Of a stretch of 64,000 nucleotides of DNA, positions 1-9,012 are shown piece by piece. Position 1 is the stretch's first letter, and each line of letters starts with the position of its first letter. A model generated the notes under the pieces. It saw only the letters and a list, made by a program, of their open reading frames with translations, had not been told where the DNA came from and made no database searches. The stretch lies in the NCBI RefSeq assembly GCF_032598785.1, contig NZ_CP102984.1; one strand, 5' to 3'. This DNA is from Terrisporobacter petrolearius. Its GTDB lineage: Bacteria > Bacillota > Clostridia > Peptostreptococcales > Peptostreptococcaceae. A program made the translations under genes and the position numbers.

Positions 1-878
1 CCATTAACAACTGTAGCAAGTTCACCTATAGATTTTGCTACTTGTAAAGCTAGAGCATCATATATTAATTTTGCATATTCATCACCATTAGCTATTCTTT
101 CTTCCACTTCTCTAGCATCAACAGTATTTAAATATGAAACTATTCCACCTTTCCCCCTAACATTTTTAACCATTTCTTTGTGAGTATATTTACCAGAATA
201 ACATAAATCAACTAACATTTTTGCTGGTAATCTTCCTGCCCTTTCTGGTGAGAATGGCCCTTCTTCATCAGAAACAAAGTCTACCATTTTTCCTTTTTCA
301 TGAACATTTAAACTTATACCTCCACCTAAATGGGCTACTATTAAATTTAAATCTTTATAGTTTTTGTTATTTAATTTTGCATATTTTATTGCCATAGCTC
401 TGGTGTTTAGTGCATGAGTTAAGCAAACTCTATCCATTCCCTTAAGTCCAGACACTTTTGCTATATCTCCACTTTCATCTACACAAACTGGATCATATAT
501 ATATGAATTTACACCAATTTCATTGGCAATAGAATAGGAAATTGTAGCTCCTAAATTTGATGCATGATCTAATGTAGGTCTATTATTTAATCTATCTATC
601 ATTTCTTCATTTATTAAATATGCACCTGATTTTACTGGTGGTAATCCCCCACATCTTCCTACTACCGCATTTATACTCTTTAGCTCTATTTTATTTTCTT
701 TTAAAGCTTCTTCTATCTCATTTTTTCTCATTTCAAATTGGTCCATTATAGATTTGAACTTTGATAGTTCTTCTACTGAATGATTTAATGTTTTTGCAAA
801 AACTTGATTTTCTCCATCATATACTGCAAATTTTGTTGATGTTGAGCCAGGATTTACGGCTAAAACTCTATAAGTCAT
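1..878 (-). CDS. buk: butyrate kinase, N-terminal 292 residues (cut by window edge)
   Basis: Phosphorylates butyrate, or in the fermentative direction makes ATP and butyrate from butyryl phosphate. The reading frame opens with MTYRVLAVNPGSTSTK, the N-terminal phosphate-binding signature of the acetate/butyrate kinase (ASKHA) family. Further family blocks are VGRCGGLPPVKSGAYL and LIVAHLGGGISLNVH. The usual length is about 355 residues, so roughly 60 C-terminal residues lie beyond position 1. The ATG at 876-878 is preceded by AAAAGGGG with about 8 nt spacing. The gene has its own near-consensus promoter (908-937), separate from the iorAB operon upstream. Function is confident by family; a branched-chain acyl kinase role cannot be excluded. 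Confidence 0.93.
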   Translation of the reverse strand, partial: MTYRVLAVNPGSTSTKFAVYDGENQVFAKTLNHSVEELSKFKSIMDQFEMRKNEIEEALKENKIELKSINAVVGRCGGLPPVKSGAYLINEEMIDRLNNRPTLDHASNLGATISYSIANEIGVNSYIYDPVCVDESGDIAKVSGLKGMDRVCLTHALNTRAMAIKYAKLNNKNYKDLNLIVAHLGGGISLNVHEKGKMVDFVSDEEGPFSPERAGRLPAKMLVDLCYSGKYTHKEMVKNVRGKGGIVSYLNTVDAREVEERIANGDEYAKLIYDALALQVAKSIGELATVVN

Positions 879-907
879 ACTTTTGTCCCCTTTTATAATT
901 TTTTTAT

Positions 908-937
908 ATTATAATCTTTCACCATGATATATGTCAA
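908..937 (-). promoter_or_regulatory. sigma-A type promoter of buk
   Basis: On the minus strand, TTGACA (932-937) is followed after 18 nt by TATAAT (908-913), about 30 nt before the buk start. The -35 box overlaps the foot of the hairpin at 934-972, so terminator and promoter are packed together. Confidence 0.7.
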
Positions 938-972
938 AAGCTATTATAAGTTTTTCTTATAATAGCTTTTGA
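934..972 (-). terminator. hairpin ending the aminotransferase-iorAB operon
   Basis: A 17-bp inverted repeat (934-950 with 956-972) with a 5-nt loop lies 21 nt after the iorB stop. The T-run after the stem is short, so termination may be leaky. It is the only such structure between iorB and buk. Confidence 0.5.
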
Positions 973-992
973 GTTTATATGGCTAAATAAAT

Positions 993-1589
993 TTAAACAG
1001 TTGCCTTAATTGCTTCTTCTACTAAGTCCATACCAACGCGGAAAGCTTTTATGTTTAAATCAATAAACTTTTCTTTTACATTTTTTCTTATAATATCTTC
1101 CCAGTGGATTTTTTCTAGTCCCATTGATTTTACTAGAGAACCTAATAATATAACATTCATTACTTTTGCATTTCCTAGTTCTTCAGCTTCCTTTGCCGCA
1201 TCTATAATTTTTGCATTTAATCTTTTTAATTCTGAATCTATTTCTTCTTCTTTGTATTCAAATTTTCCTACTAATGTAGACACTGAATTTAATCTATAAT
1301 TATTTACAACTACTTTTCCTTCTGGTTTTAAGTATTTTAAATATCTTAAAGCTTCCATTTTTTCAAAAGAAACTATCATATCTGCTCCACCAATTTCAAT
1401 AACAGGAGAATAAACATTATCTTCACTATATCTTACTTGAGAAGAAACTGACCCACCTCTTTGGCTCATACCATGTATTTCACTCATCTTTACATCGTAT
1501 CCAGCTTCCATTAATCCTATAGTTAATAACTTACTCGCAAGTATAGTCCCTTGACCACCTACACCTACTAACATAATACTTTTAGTCAT
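993..1589 (-). CDS. iorB: indolepyruvate ferredoxin oxidoreductase, beta subunit
   Basis: Small (198 aa) subunit of the 2-oxoacid:ferredoxin oxidoreductase that oxidatively decarboxylates aryl pyruvates to aryl-acetyl-CoA while reducing ferredoxin. The N-terminal GVGGQGT (residues 9-15) and HGMSQRGGSV are typical of the gamma-domain fold of pyruvate/ketoisovalerate oxidoreductases. The start at 1587-1589 is 1 nt from the iorA stop, indicating translational coupling and a stoichiometric complex. The gene is the last of the operon aminotransferase-iorA-iorB. Assignment rests on family features and the partner gene; substrate preference (indole-, phenyl- or hydroxyphenylpyruvate) is inferred. 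Confidence 0.92.
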   Translation of the reverse strand: MTKSIMLVGVGGQGTILASKLLTIGLMEAGYDVKMSEIHGMSQRGGSVSSQVRYSEDNVYSPVIEIGGADMIVSFEKMEALRYLKYLKPEGKVVVNNYRLNSVSTLVGKFEYKEEEIDSELKRLNAKIIDAAKEAEELGNAKVMNVILLGSLVKSMGLEKIHWEDIIRKNVKEKFIDLNIKAFRVGMDLVEEAIKATV

Positions 1590-1590
1590 A

Positions 1591-3375
1591 TTATTTTACC
1601 TCCTTAACTATTGCCTCTTTAGGACATACTTGTGAACATATATCACATCCTAAACACTGATTTCTATCTATTTTTGCCTTTTTAGTTTCTTTGTTATATG
1701 AAACTGCAGGACATCCTGTCTTAGTACATTTTTTACATCCTATACATAAATCTTCTACAACTTCGCATTTTGTTGTAAATGGCTTATTAAACTCTTCTAT
1801 ATCTTCTTTAGAGAATTTTTTAAGAGCACATGGCCATCTTGTAATGATTACAGATGCCTCTTCATTTTCAAATGCCCAATCAAGAGCATCATTTACTTCT
1901 TTTAAATCATTTGGATTTATTACTCTTAAATTTTTTACACCACAAGCTTTAACTACTGCTTCTATACTTATTTCATTAGTTGGTTCACCTTGTAATTTGA
2001 AGCCTGAACCTGGATTTTCTTGATGTCCTGTCATACCTGTAATTCTATTATCTAATATTATTGATATTGCATTACCATTGTTATAAATAATATCTAAAAG
2101 ACCATTTATTCCTGTATGGAAAAACGTTGAATCTCCAAGCACACCTACAACTCTTTTCTTATTTCCTTCTACCATGTTGAAAACTTGTTGTGCTCCATGT
2201 CCTGAACCTAAAGATGCACCCATACAAACTACACAGTCCATTGCATTATATGGTGGTGCAAATCCTAGAGTATAACATCCTATATCTCCAGTTATAACTA
2301 CATCTTTTCTTTTTCCTAGCTCATAGAATAAACCTCTATGCGGACATCCAGCACAGAATGTTGGTGGTCTTGGAACTAATAATTCTTCATTTGTTTCTAT
2401 ATGATCAAATGTTTTTCCATATATAGCTTTTCTTATAACGTCAGGTGTCATTTCTCCATATGATGGAAATACATTCTTTCCATTACAATTTATTCCTAAA
2501 GCCTTAACATGCTCTTCTATGAACTCATCATTTTCTTCTATAACATATATTTTTTCTACCTTAGATGCAAACTCTTTTATTTTTTCATCTGGCATTGGGA
2601 AAGTAAATCCTAGTTTTAAATAAGATGCATCTTTTCCAAACACTTCTTTTGCAAAATTTATACACATACCAGATGCAATAATTCCTACTTTAGTATCGTT
2701 TAATTCAATAGAATTAAGATCTGTCTCATTAGAGAATTTGTCTAAATTATGAAGTCTCTCTTCCACCTTACCTCTTAATACTCTTGAGTTTGCAGGAACT
2801 GTAACATATTTAGGTGCATCTTTTACATACTCTTTTATTCCAACTTCTGTTCTATTTTTACACTCAACTATCCCTTTTGAATGACATAGTCTTGTTGTTA
2901 ATCTATATAAAACTGGCGTATCAAATTTTTCACTTATTTCAAATGCTTCCTTGAACATATCTTTAGCTTCTTGGCTAGTTGATGGTTCAAACATTGGTAT
3001 TTTGGCTGCTCTAGCATAGTTTCTATTATCTTGCTCATTTTGTGATGAATGTTGCCCTGGTTCATCTGCTGTAATTATTACAAATCCTCCAGTTACACCT
3101 GTATATGCTACAGTAAACAATGGATCTGCCGCCACATTCAAACCTACATGCTTCATAGATGCAACAGTTCTTGCCCCTGCTATTGAAGCTCCTGCTGCTG
3201 CCTCAACTGCTACTTTTTCATTTGGAGCCCATTCTGCAAGAATATCATCCTTATATAAAGCTATATTTTCTAATATTTCCGTACTTGGAGTTCCCGGATA
3301 AGCTGAAGCATATTTCACACCAGCTTCGTATGCGCCACGAGCTATGGCCTCATTACCTGTCATTAATTTCTTCAT
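1591..3375 (-). CDS. iorA: indolepyruvate ferredoxin oxidoreductase, alpha subunit
   Basis: Large (594 aa) catalytic subunit of the aryl-pyruvate oxidoreductase, cytosolic. It begins with the pyrimidine-binding domain (MKKLMTGNEAIARGAYEAG). The thiamine-diphosphate-binding motif GDIGCYTLG lies near residue 363. A C-terminal 2[4Fe-4S] ferredoxin domain has CIGCKKCTKTGCP (about 540-552) and CLGCDICSQVCP (about 572-584). Full length for the family. The start has AAGGGGG at about 8 nt. It lies between an aromatic-type aminotransferase and iorB, which supports a Stickland-like route: aromatic amino acid to aryl pyruvate to aryl-acetyl-CoA. Confidence 0.95.
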   Translation of the reverse strand: MKKLMTGNEAIARGAYEAGVKYASAYPGTPSTEILENIALYKDDILAEWAPNEKVAVEAAAGASIAGARTVASMKHVGLNVAADPLFTVAYTGVTGGFVIITADEPGQHSSQNEQDNRNYARAAKIPMFEPSTSQEAKDMFKEAFEISEKFDTPVLYRLTTRLCHSKGIVECKNRTEVGIKEYVKDAPKYVTVPANSRVLRGKVEERLHNLDKFSNETDLNSIELNDTKVGIIASGMCINFAKEVFGKDASYLKLGFTFPMPDEKIKEFASKVEKIYVIEENDEFIEEHVKALGINCNGKNVFPSYGEMTPDVIRKAIYGKTFDHIETNEELLVPRPPTFCAGCPHRGLFYELGKRKDVVITGDIGCYTLGFAPPYNAMDCVVCMGASLGSGHGAQQVFNMVEGNKKRVVGVLGDSTFFHTGINGLLDIIYNNGNAISIILDNRITGMTGHQENPGSGFKLQGEPTNEISIEAVVKACGVKNLRVINPNDLKEVNDALDWAFENEEASVIITRWPCALKKFSKEDIEEFNKPFTTKCEVVEDLCIGCKKCTKTGCPAVSYNKETKKAKIDRNQCLGCDICSQVCPKEAIVKEVK

Positions 3376-3404
3376 GTTAATAGTCCCCCTTATTTTTATG
3401 TTTT

Positions 3405-4670
3405 TTATACTAAATTTTTTTCCAATGACTTAACTTTTTCAAAAACTTCTTTTATAATCTTTGGAGCTTTTTTACACTTTTCTTCTGATACTGCGCATAC
3501 TGCAAATCTTAATCCCATCTTTAAGGGAACTAAATAAAGATTTTCTTTAGTAAGTGCTTCACAAACTTCTTTTGAATTATTACATGGTATACTTACAAAA
3601 AATCCATCTCTATATGGAAGTATATCAAGGTTTACTTCTCTTGCACCTTGTACAAAAGCTTCTGCTCTTTTAACAAGCATATCTTTATATTGATCTTTCT
3701 CAATTTTATATTCTGCGTACTTTTTCTCATCTGAAATTAAATGAGAAAGAATAGACATTGCTCCTCTATTACAATTAGACCAATTAGCCCTACAGGAATG
3801 CATTAGTGAGTAATAGAATTCTTCTGCCATATCTTCACTTGCAGATATTCCTATGGCTGCTCCCATTCTCATTCCATAAGCAGTAAATCCTTTTGACATA
3901 CTAAAACCTACTATTGATAATATATTTTCTGGCAAGTTTCCAAATTTCTTAAAGAATTTTCTACTTGCTATATCATCTTTAACAAAATCTATATATGCAA
4001 CATCTATAAATAAAACTATTTTTTTACTTTCATCCTTTGCAATTTCTTTTACAAAATCTAATATTTCATCCCACTCATCATCAGACACAGTATATCCTGT
4101 TGGATTATGACCAGGAGTATTAATTATCGTAAATATATTTCCTTGTTTATCTATAATTTCTTTGAATTTAGATTTAAAAGATTCAATATTGAACCTTCCT
4201 TCATCATTAAATAGTTTATAATTTGCAACTCCCCTTCCAGCTTCCTCTCCTATAATTCCATAAGGACTCCAGTACCAATCAGAAGTCAAAATTACATCCT
4301 TGGGATTAGTATAGTTCCACATTGCTAATTTAATAGCACCACTTCCACCTGGAGAAGCTACAACTCTTACATAACCATCTGGATCATTACCTTGAAAACA
4401 AACTTTTTTTACAGCCTCTTTATAGTCATCTTGTCCTGCAATAGAAGCATAAGCAGATATTTCATTGTTAGGCAATGATTTTAATTGTTCAAAAACACTA
4501 CTCATTGTTATTAGCTTTCCATCATCATCCATCAATGCGCCAATAGTAGCATTGATAACGTTTTCTTTACCTATATTTTGTTCTGCCTTTTGAGCTCTTT
4601 CAGATAAGTTAAATATAATGTCATTTTCTCTGGGCCATCTTGCGTGGTCTGCGACCATACTTAATTTCAT
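3405..4670 (-). CDS. class I/II PLP-dependent aminotransferase (probably aromatic/aspartate type)
   Basis: A 421-residue fold-type I aminotransferase. The PLP-binding lysine sits in SMSKGFTAYGMRMG near residue 260, a pattern close to the AspC/TyrB group. Other blocks are SPGGSGAIK (cofactor phosphate contact) and NTPGHNPTG (substrate/cofactor loop). It is the first gene of an operon with iorA (29 nt gap) and iorB, so I infer it makes the aryl pyruvate that IorAB consumes. The ribosome site is a G5 run 7 nt before the ATG. The promoter region at 4726-4756 contains a small dyad. The exact amino-donor specificity is not shown by sequence. Confidence 0.85.
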   Translation of the reverse strand: MKLSMVADHARWPRENDIIFNLSERAQKAEQNIGKENVINATIGALMDDDGKLITMSSVFEQLKSLPNNEISAYASIAGQDDYKEAVKKVCFQGNDPDGYVRVVASPGGSGAIKLAMWNYTNPKDVILTSDWYWSPYGIIGEEAGRGVANYKLFNDEGRFNIESFKSKFKEIIDKQGNIFTIINTPGHNPTGYTVSDDEWDEILDFVKEIAKDESKKIVLFIDVAYIDFVKDDIASRKFFKKFGNLPENILSIVGFSMSKGFTAYGMRMGAAIGISASEDMAEEFYYSLMHSCRANWSNCNRGAMSILSHLISDEKKYAEYKIEKDQYKDMLVKRAEAFVQGAREVNLDILPYRDGFFVSIPCNNSKEVCEALTKENLYLVPLKMGLRFAVCAVSEEKCKKAPKIIKEVFEKVKSLEKNLV

Positions 4671-4725
4671 TTTATTACCCCCATTTTATTTCACTATTTT
4701 TATATTCATAATATTCTCTAATATC

Positions 4726-4756
4726 ATAATAAACCTTCCATTAACTGGAATGTCAA
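4726..4756 (-). promoter_or_regulatory. promoter of the aminotransferase-iorAB operon with internal dyad
   Basis: TTGACA (4751-4756) is a perfect -35. The -10 is either TATTAT after 19 nt (4726-4731) or a weaker TTTATT after 17 nt. Between them lies the dyad TTCCA-GTTAA-TGGAA (4736-4750), well placed for a repressor or activator. Confidence 0.45.
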
Positions 4757-4774
4757 TAGGTTTTATATAATCTA

Positions 4775-4817
4775 AAAAAAAATACACAGTTCAATATATT
4801 GAACTGTGTATTTTTTA
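4775..4817. terminator. bidirectional terminator after the small membrane protein gene
   Basis: A nearly perfect inverted repeat (arms about 4779-4797 and 4798-4816) with A-run and T-run at its foot. It overlaps the stop codon of the gene at 4815-5003, so termination follows directly at the end of the mrp operon. Confidence 0.75.
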
Positions 4818-5003
4818 ATCTTCTCTTTTTTGGGCAGATAGCTTCATCATTTTTAGATGTTGCCTCATAAAGAATATTTCAGCTGTCATAACAAAGCATG
4901 TTACTATCCTAACGGTCATACTTGTAGTGTTTAGTGCCATTTCAGTAAAATATGTAAATAAAACTAAATCAATACTAAACATAAAAATATCGCCTAATTT
5001 CAT
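4815..5003 (-). CDS. small membrane protein of unknown function (62 aa)
   Basis: I do not recognise a family. The protein has two hydrophobic stretches (about residues 5-24 and 29-46) and a basic tail (QHLKMMKLSAQKRED), suggesting a two-pass or hairpin membrane protein. It is probably a real gene: an AAGGAG site sits 8 nt before the ATG, it follows mrp by 21 nt on the same strand, and a strong terminator ends exactly at its stop codon. Confidence 0.65.
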   Translation of the reverse strand: MKLGDIFMFSIDLVLFTYFTEMALNTTSMTVRIVTCFVMTAEIFFMRQHLKMMKLSAQKRED

Positions 5004-5024
5004 TGGTTTGCTCCTTATTTTTAA

Positions 5025-5882
5025 CTAAAATGCCTCTGACACTTCTTTTTCTTTGTCTTTTAATGACTTAATCATATTTATTACTATAGGATTAAATAAT
5101 CCTTCAACTTCTTCATCACCATCTTTATAAACACCTATAGATACATTCCCTATTCCAGAATTCATTGGTAATTGACCTAATAGATCTAAATTCATATCAT
5201 CAAGGAATTTTCTATTATTTTCTCCGTTAAATATTTGAATCTTTTTACCACAGTCTGGGCATGTTATGTAGCTCATATTTTCAACTACACCTATAACATC
5301 TATATCTAACTTTTGTACCATATGAACAGCCTTTGTAACTATCATCGATACCATATCTTGAGGTATCGTAACCATTACTATACCGTTTATAGGAATTGAT
5401 TGCATAACTGTTAAAGCCACATCTCCTGTTCCTGGAGGCATATCTATTACAAGGTAGTCTAATTCTTCCCATAAAACATCTGTATAAAATTGTTTTACTG
5501 CATTAGATACCATTGCACCTCTCCAAATAACAGGTTCTTCTTCATTTTCTATTAATAAATTTAGAGACATTACTTTTATTCCATCCGCTGTTACTGCTGG
5601 ATATATAAATTCTTCTGTTGCTCTCGCTCTTTGCTTATCTACACCTAAAAGCCTTGGTATACTAGGACCTGTTATATCAGCATCTAATACACCTACTTTA
5701 TATCCTTGTTTAGCTAAATTTTTTGCTATAAGCGCTGATACTGTAGATTTTCCTACTCCACCTTTTCCACTCATAACACCTATAATTTTATTAATTTTAT
5801 TTAGTGGATTATTAACCACTGAACAACTTGATTGCTCTTTATTACAAGATCCATTTGATGGACATGAATTACAATTTGACAT
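5025..5882 (-). CDS. Mrp/ApbC (NBP35-like) Fe-S cluster carrier ATPase
   Basis: A 285-residue P-loop ATPase that carries or assembles [4Fe-4S] clusters in the cytosol. The deviant Walker A motif GKGGVGKST ends at residue 47, followed by DADITGPSIP and DMPPGTGD, typical of the MinD/Mrp family. The N-terminus is Cys-rich (Cys4, 7, 13, 20), resembling the Nbp35 cluster-binding extension, and CPDCG appears near residue 210. The start has a GGGGGG site. Its promoter (5923-5951) overlaps that of the divergent gtrA. An Nfu-type scaffold gene lies 21 kb away in the same window. Confidence 0.9.
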   Translation of the reverse strand: MSNCNSCPSNGSCNKEQSSCSVVNNPLNKINKIIGVMSGKGGVGKSTVSALIAKNLAKQGYKVGVLDADITGPSIPRLLGVDKQRARATEEFIYPAVTADGIKVMSLNLLIENEEEPVIWRGAMVSNAVKQFYTDVLWEELDYLVIDMPPGTGDVALTVMQSIPINGIVMVTIPQDMVSMIVTKAVHMVQKLDIDVIGVVENMSYITCPDCGKKIQIFNGENNRKFLDDMNLDLLGQLPMNSGIGNVSIGVYKDGDEEVEGLFNPIVINMIKSLKDKEKEVSEAF

Positions 5883-5922
5883 TTCTATTTTCCCCCCTAA
5901 TAATGGATATATCTACAAAATA

Positions 5923-5972
5923 AATATAGTTCTTTATATTTATTTTGTCAATGAACATAATAATGATATAAA
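5923..5972. promoter_or_regulatory. overlapping divergent promoters for mrp (-) and gtrA (+)
   Basis: Minus strand: TTGACA (5946-5951), 17 nt, TATATT (5923-5928). Plus strand: TTGTCA (5945-5950), 16 nt, TATAAA (5967-5972). The two -35 boxes occupy the same bases, so the promoters should compete for polymerase. Confidence 0.6.
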
Positions 5973-6017
5973 ATGAAATAGAATATAAATAACTATTTTT
6001 TTAAAGACGGGAAGGAT

Positions 6018-6461
6018 GTGAAGGATGTGTTTGCCATAAAGAATACAATTGTAGAAAAGTTTAAACTATATAAAGATAAAATTATAGAGTATATAAAATT
6101 TAATATTATTGGTACTGCAAATTTTGCAGTTGCTCAGCTATTTTACCTAACTCTATACCTAGTTTTTAAAATCAATTATTTAATTGCATATACAATTACA
6201 AGCGTTATAAGCATTACTGCTTCTTATTATTTAAATTCTAGATACACATTCAAAGAAAAAAAATACTCTTTTAAAAAATACTTACTAAGTTTCTTAGTAT
6301 ATATATTTGAATATGCTTTAAATCTAGGTGTTATATTATCATTCGTTAACATATTTGGTCTAAGTAAAGCTATAGCTCCTATAATAGCACCTATTTTCTC
6401 AACTATTCCAGTATTTTTTCTAATGAGATTAGTTATTAAACACACAGATAAAAAAAAATAA
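6018..6461 (+). CDS. GtrA family membrane protein
   Basis: A 147-residue four-helix membrane protein of the GtrA family, thought to help move lipid-linked sugars across the membrane. Family signs are FNIIGTANFAVAQLFYLTLY, then ASYYLNSRYTF, four hydrophobic segments and a basic tail (KHTDKKK). No ATG exists near the start. GTG at 6018 or 6027 is used: GGAAGG (6010-6015) is too close to the first and about 11 nt from the second, so the start is uncertain by three codons. No glycosyltransferase partner is adjacent. Confidence 0.8.
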   Translation: MKDVFAIKNTIVEKFKLYKDKIIEYIKFNIIGTANFAVAQLFYLTLYLVFKINYLIAYTITSVISITASYYLNSRYTFKEKKYSFKKYLLSFLVYIFEYALNLGVILSFVNIFGLSKAIAPIIAPIFSTIPVFFLMRLVIKHTDKKK

Positions 6462-6496
6462 ACACATTATTAATTTTTAATTAATAATGTGTTTAT
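6451..6496. terminator. bidirectional terminator between gtrA and the histidine kinase
   Basis: A 17-bp perfect inverted repeat (6459-6475 with 6479-6495), 3-nt loop, preceded by an A8 run that gives the minus strand a U-tract. It serves two convergent genes. Confidence 0.8.
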
Positions 6497-6498
6497 AC

Positions 6499-8376
6499 TT
6501 ATATATCTGAAAACTCTATATTTGCTCTGTTATATCTTACTTCTTCTTTTTTTTGTATGATAAGTTCTTCGCCATTATTTAATAATTCTCTAGGTATAAC
6601 TACTATAAATTCACTTCCTTGATTAACCTCACTATTAACATTAATAGTTCCTCCATGCAAACTTACTAAAGATTTTACCAAGTATAGGCCTATACCACTT
6701 CCCTGTTTTTCCATTCTATTTCTACTTTCAACTTGTTCAAATCTTTCAAATATGCAATTAGCTTTTTCCTTTGGTATTCCAATTCCCTCATCTTTTACAC
6801 TAATTTTAATTATATCTTCTTTAATATATAAATTTACATATATATTTCCATTTTTTTTATTAAATTTAACTGCATTTGATAATAAATTAAGCATAGTTCT
6901 TTCTATAATATCTTGGTCAAATAGTACTACTTCTTCTTCAACATTTGTATCAAAAATTAAGTGCATACTATTAAATTCTGTAAATTCCACAATAGATTCA
7001 CATATATCCTCTATAAATGCTACTATATCTGCGTTAATAGGATTAAAACTAATATATCCTGCCTCAACTCGTGTTGAATCTAATAAATTATTTATAAGCC
7101 TCACAAGCCTTAGGCTATTCATCTCCATTATATCCATATATTTATAAAATTTATTAGCGTCTTGTGGTGATAATTTTGTTAAATTTAATTTGATAAGTTG
7201 AATTGTGCTCGATATAAGATTGATTGGCGTCCTCAATTCATGAGATAAATTTGCAAAAAAATCTAATTTAAGTTGATTTTTTTCTTCTTCTATCCTCTTT
7301 TTTTCTGTTACATCAGTTAAAATACCTACTCTTTTTGATATATTTCCTTTTGAGTCTTTTATTGGCAAAAATTTATACCAAATCCATTTTTCTTTTCCAT
7401 TATCTAATTTAACTTTTCCAGTGCCTTCGTTACATTCATCAAATTCATAATCTATATTTTGATCATTCCATTCTGCTCTTTTAAAATATTCATATAACTT
7501 GTCAAAATCTTTATATAAATCTTCTGGGCTATCTTCAAATACATTTCTAAAGGCAGGACTAACATAAGTTGCCCTCTCCTTATCTCTAATAATAAACACT
7601 GAATCAGAATACTTAGTTATCTCTCTAAAATTTTCTTCATTTTGTTCTAAGCTTTTTTCAAAAACTAACTTATCATTAATTTCTACACTAAAGCCTCTTG
7701 TTCCTATTATATTATCATTATCATCTATTATAGGCCATATGGTTGATTCTAAATAAATTTTAGTACCGTCTTTTTTTCTTAATGTTTGGTAGAAAGTTTT
7801 TACATTTCTATTTGATATTACGTTATTTTCTTGTTGTCTAAATTTCCTAACATCAGACATTTCCCATAAGTCTAAGTCTCTTTTTCCAGTAGTTGTTTTT
7901 TTATCCTTTAATTTTGAATCATTACAATTTGGGCACACATCTATATATACTCCATTTAAATCTTTTGCCCAATTATATATTATGAAATCTTCTTCATCAT
8001 AACTCATATTATAACTCATTGAAAATACTACTATGAAATACTCTTCTAAATAATATATATCCATAATTACAGTTTTATTATTTATCTCAACTGTATGCTC
8101 TATATTCTTATGACTATTTTTAATTATATCATTTACAAATTGGTCAAATTCTTCTCCTTTAAATTTATTTTTTATCCAATTATTTACTATTAATTCTGTT
8201 ACTTCTTTTTCAAATACATTATTTTCTGTTAACAGCTTAAAAATTTTTTCAAATTCTTTGTTTTGCTCCAATACCTCTATGCCAATGTATTTATTATGAT
8301 TATTCATTTTACTATTTATTATTAAGTAAGCTATTTTACTATTTCTTATTATCTTTCTATAAATATCCTTTTTCAT
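6499..8376 (-). CDS. orphan PAS-domain sensor histidine kinase
   Basis: A soluble sensor kinase of 625 residues. The N-terminal region has PAS-like segments and a CPNC pair near residue 140. A clear PAS/PAC unit ends in VGILTDVTEKKR. The HisKA phospho-acceptor is in FFANLSHELRTPIN (His near 380), then N box NLLSNAVKFN (about 499), G1 DEGIGIP (about 527) and G2 GSGIGLYLVK (about 559). No transmembrane segment is obvious. I chose ATG 8374-8376 because AGGGG lies 7 nt upstream. An in-frame ATG 21 nt earlier has no ribosome site. No response regulator is adjacent, so its partner is unknown. Confidence 0.88.
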   Translation of the reverse strand: MKKDIYRKIIRNSKIAYLIINSKMNNHNKYIGIEVLEQNKEFEKIFKLLTENNVFEKEVTELIVNNWIKNKFKGEEFDQFVNDIIKNSHKNIEHTVEINNKTVIMDIYYLEEYFIVVFSMSYNMSYDEEDFIIYNWAKDLNGVYIDVCPNCNDSKLKDKKTTTGKRDLDLWEMSDVRKFRQQENNVISNRNVKTFYQTLRKKDGTKIYLESTIWPIIDDNDNIIGTRGFSVEINDKLVFEKSLEQNEENFREITKYSDSVFIIRDKERATYVSPAFRNVFEDSPEDLYKDFDKLYEYFKRAEWNDQNIDYEFDECNEGTGKVKLDNGKEKWIWYKFLPIKDSKGNISKRVGILTDVTEKKRIEEEKNQLKLDFFANLSHELRTPINLISSTIQLIKLNLTKLSPQDANKFYKYMDIMEMNSLRLVRLINNLLDSTRVEAGYISFNPINADIVAFIEDICESIVEFTEFNSMHLIFDTNVEEEVVLFDQDIIERTMLNLLSNAVKFNKKNGNIYVNLYIKEDIIKISVKDEGIGIPKEKANCIFERFEQVESRNRMEKQGSGIGLYLVKSLVSLHGGTINVNSEVNQGSEFIVVIPRELLNNGEELIIQKKEEVRYNRANIEFSDI

Positions 8377-8504
8377 AATAAAACCCCTCATTTTCAATTC
8401 TCTATTAAATTAACATAGATTTTAACTCTCATCATTATTTTAATTATATCACTTTTTTACATTTTTTTCCTTATTCGAAAAAATAAAATTTTCTTTTTAA
8501 TATA

Positions 8505-8534
8505 TGTATATTCGAACTTATGTTTGTCTATAAT
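8505..8534 (+). promoter_or_regulatory. LexA-like SOS box in the ssb promoter
   Basis: CGAACTTATGTTTG (8513-8526) matches the Gram-positive LexA pattern CGAAC-N4-GTTYG at all but one flanking base of the dyad. It ends 2 nt before a TATAAT -10 box (8529-8534), so bound LexA would block polymerase. The -35 region is weak. Confidence 0.55.
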
Positions 8535-8568
8535 TGTACTAAATCACATAAAAATATGGAGGTTTTAA

Positions 8569-8982
8569 ATGAATAAAGTTATTTTGGTAGGAAGATTATG
8601 TCAAGATCCAGATTTAAAATATATAGGTGAAAAAAACATACCTATTACAAAATTCACATTGGCAGTTAATAGAAATTATAAAAATGCTCAAGGAGAACAC
8701 GATACTGACTTTATTAATTGCGAAATATGGAATAGACAAGCAGAAGTTTTTAGCGAGTATATGACTAAGGGTAGATTAGTTTATATGGAGGGAAAAATTA
8801 AAGTAGATAAATATTTATCTCCAAACGGAGAAAATAAAAAATCTATCACAGTAAACTGTGACTTGTTTAGATTTATAGATTTTAAACAAAATAATAATAC
8901 TGAAAATACCTTTAATAATGAAGAAATCTTTACAGATGAAGTTTTTGATGGTGAAATATCCGAAAGTGAAATTCCTTTTTAA
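8569..8982 (+). CDS. ssb: single-stranded DNA-binding protein (orphan SSB paralogue)
   Basis: A 137-residue OB-fold protein that coats single-stranded DNA in replication and repair. It starts MNKVILVGRLCQDPDLKY, has the block FTLAVNRNY and DFINCEIWNRQAEV, then an acidic linker and the tip SESEIPF, which corresponds to the SSB C-terminal protein-interaction peptide. The ATG has GGAGG 6 nt upstream. It is not between rpsF and rpsR, as the housekeeping ssb usually is, so I infer a second copy. The upstream LexA-like box suggests induction by DNA damage. Confidence 0.9.
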   Translation: MNKVILVGRLCQDPDLKYIGEKNIPITKFTLAVNRNYKNAQGEHDTDFINCEIWNRQAEVFSEYMTKGRLVYMEGKIKVDKYLSPNGENKKSITVNCDLFRFIDFKQNNNTENTFNNEEIFTDEVFDGEISESEIPF

Positions 8983-9012
8983 TAAAAGATCACCTTCTTT
9001 ACTCAACCATTT

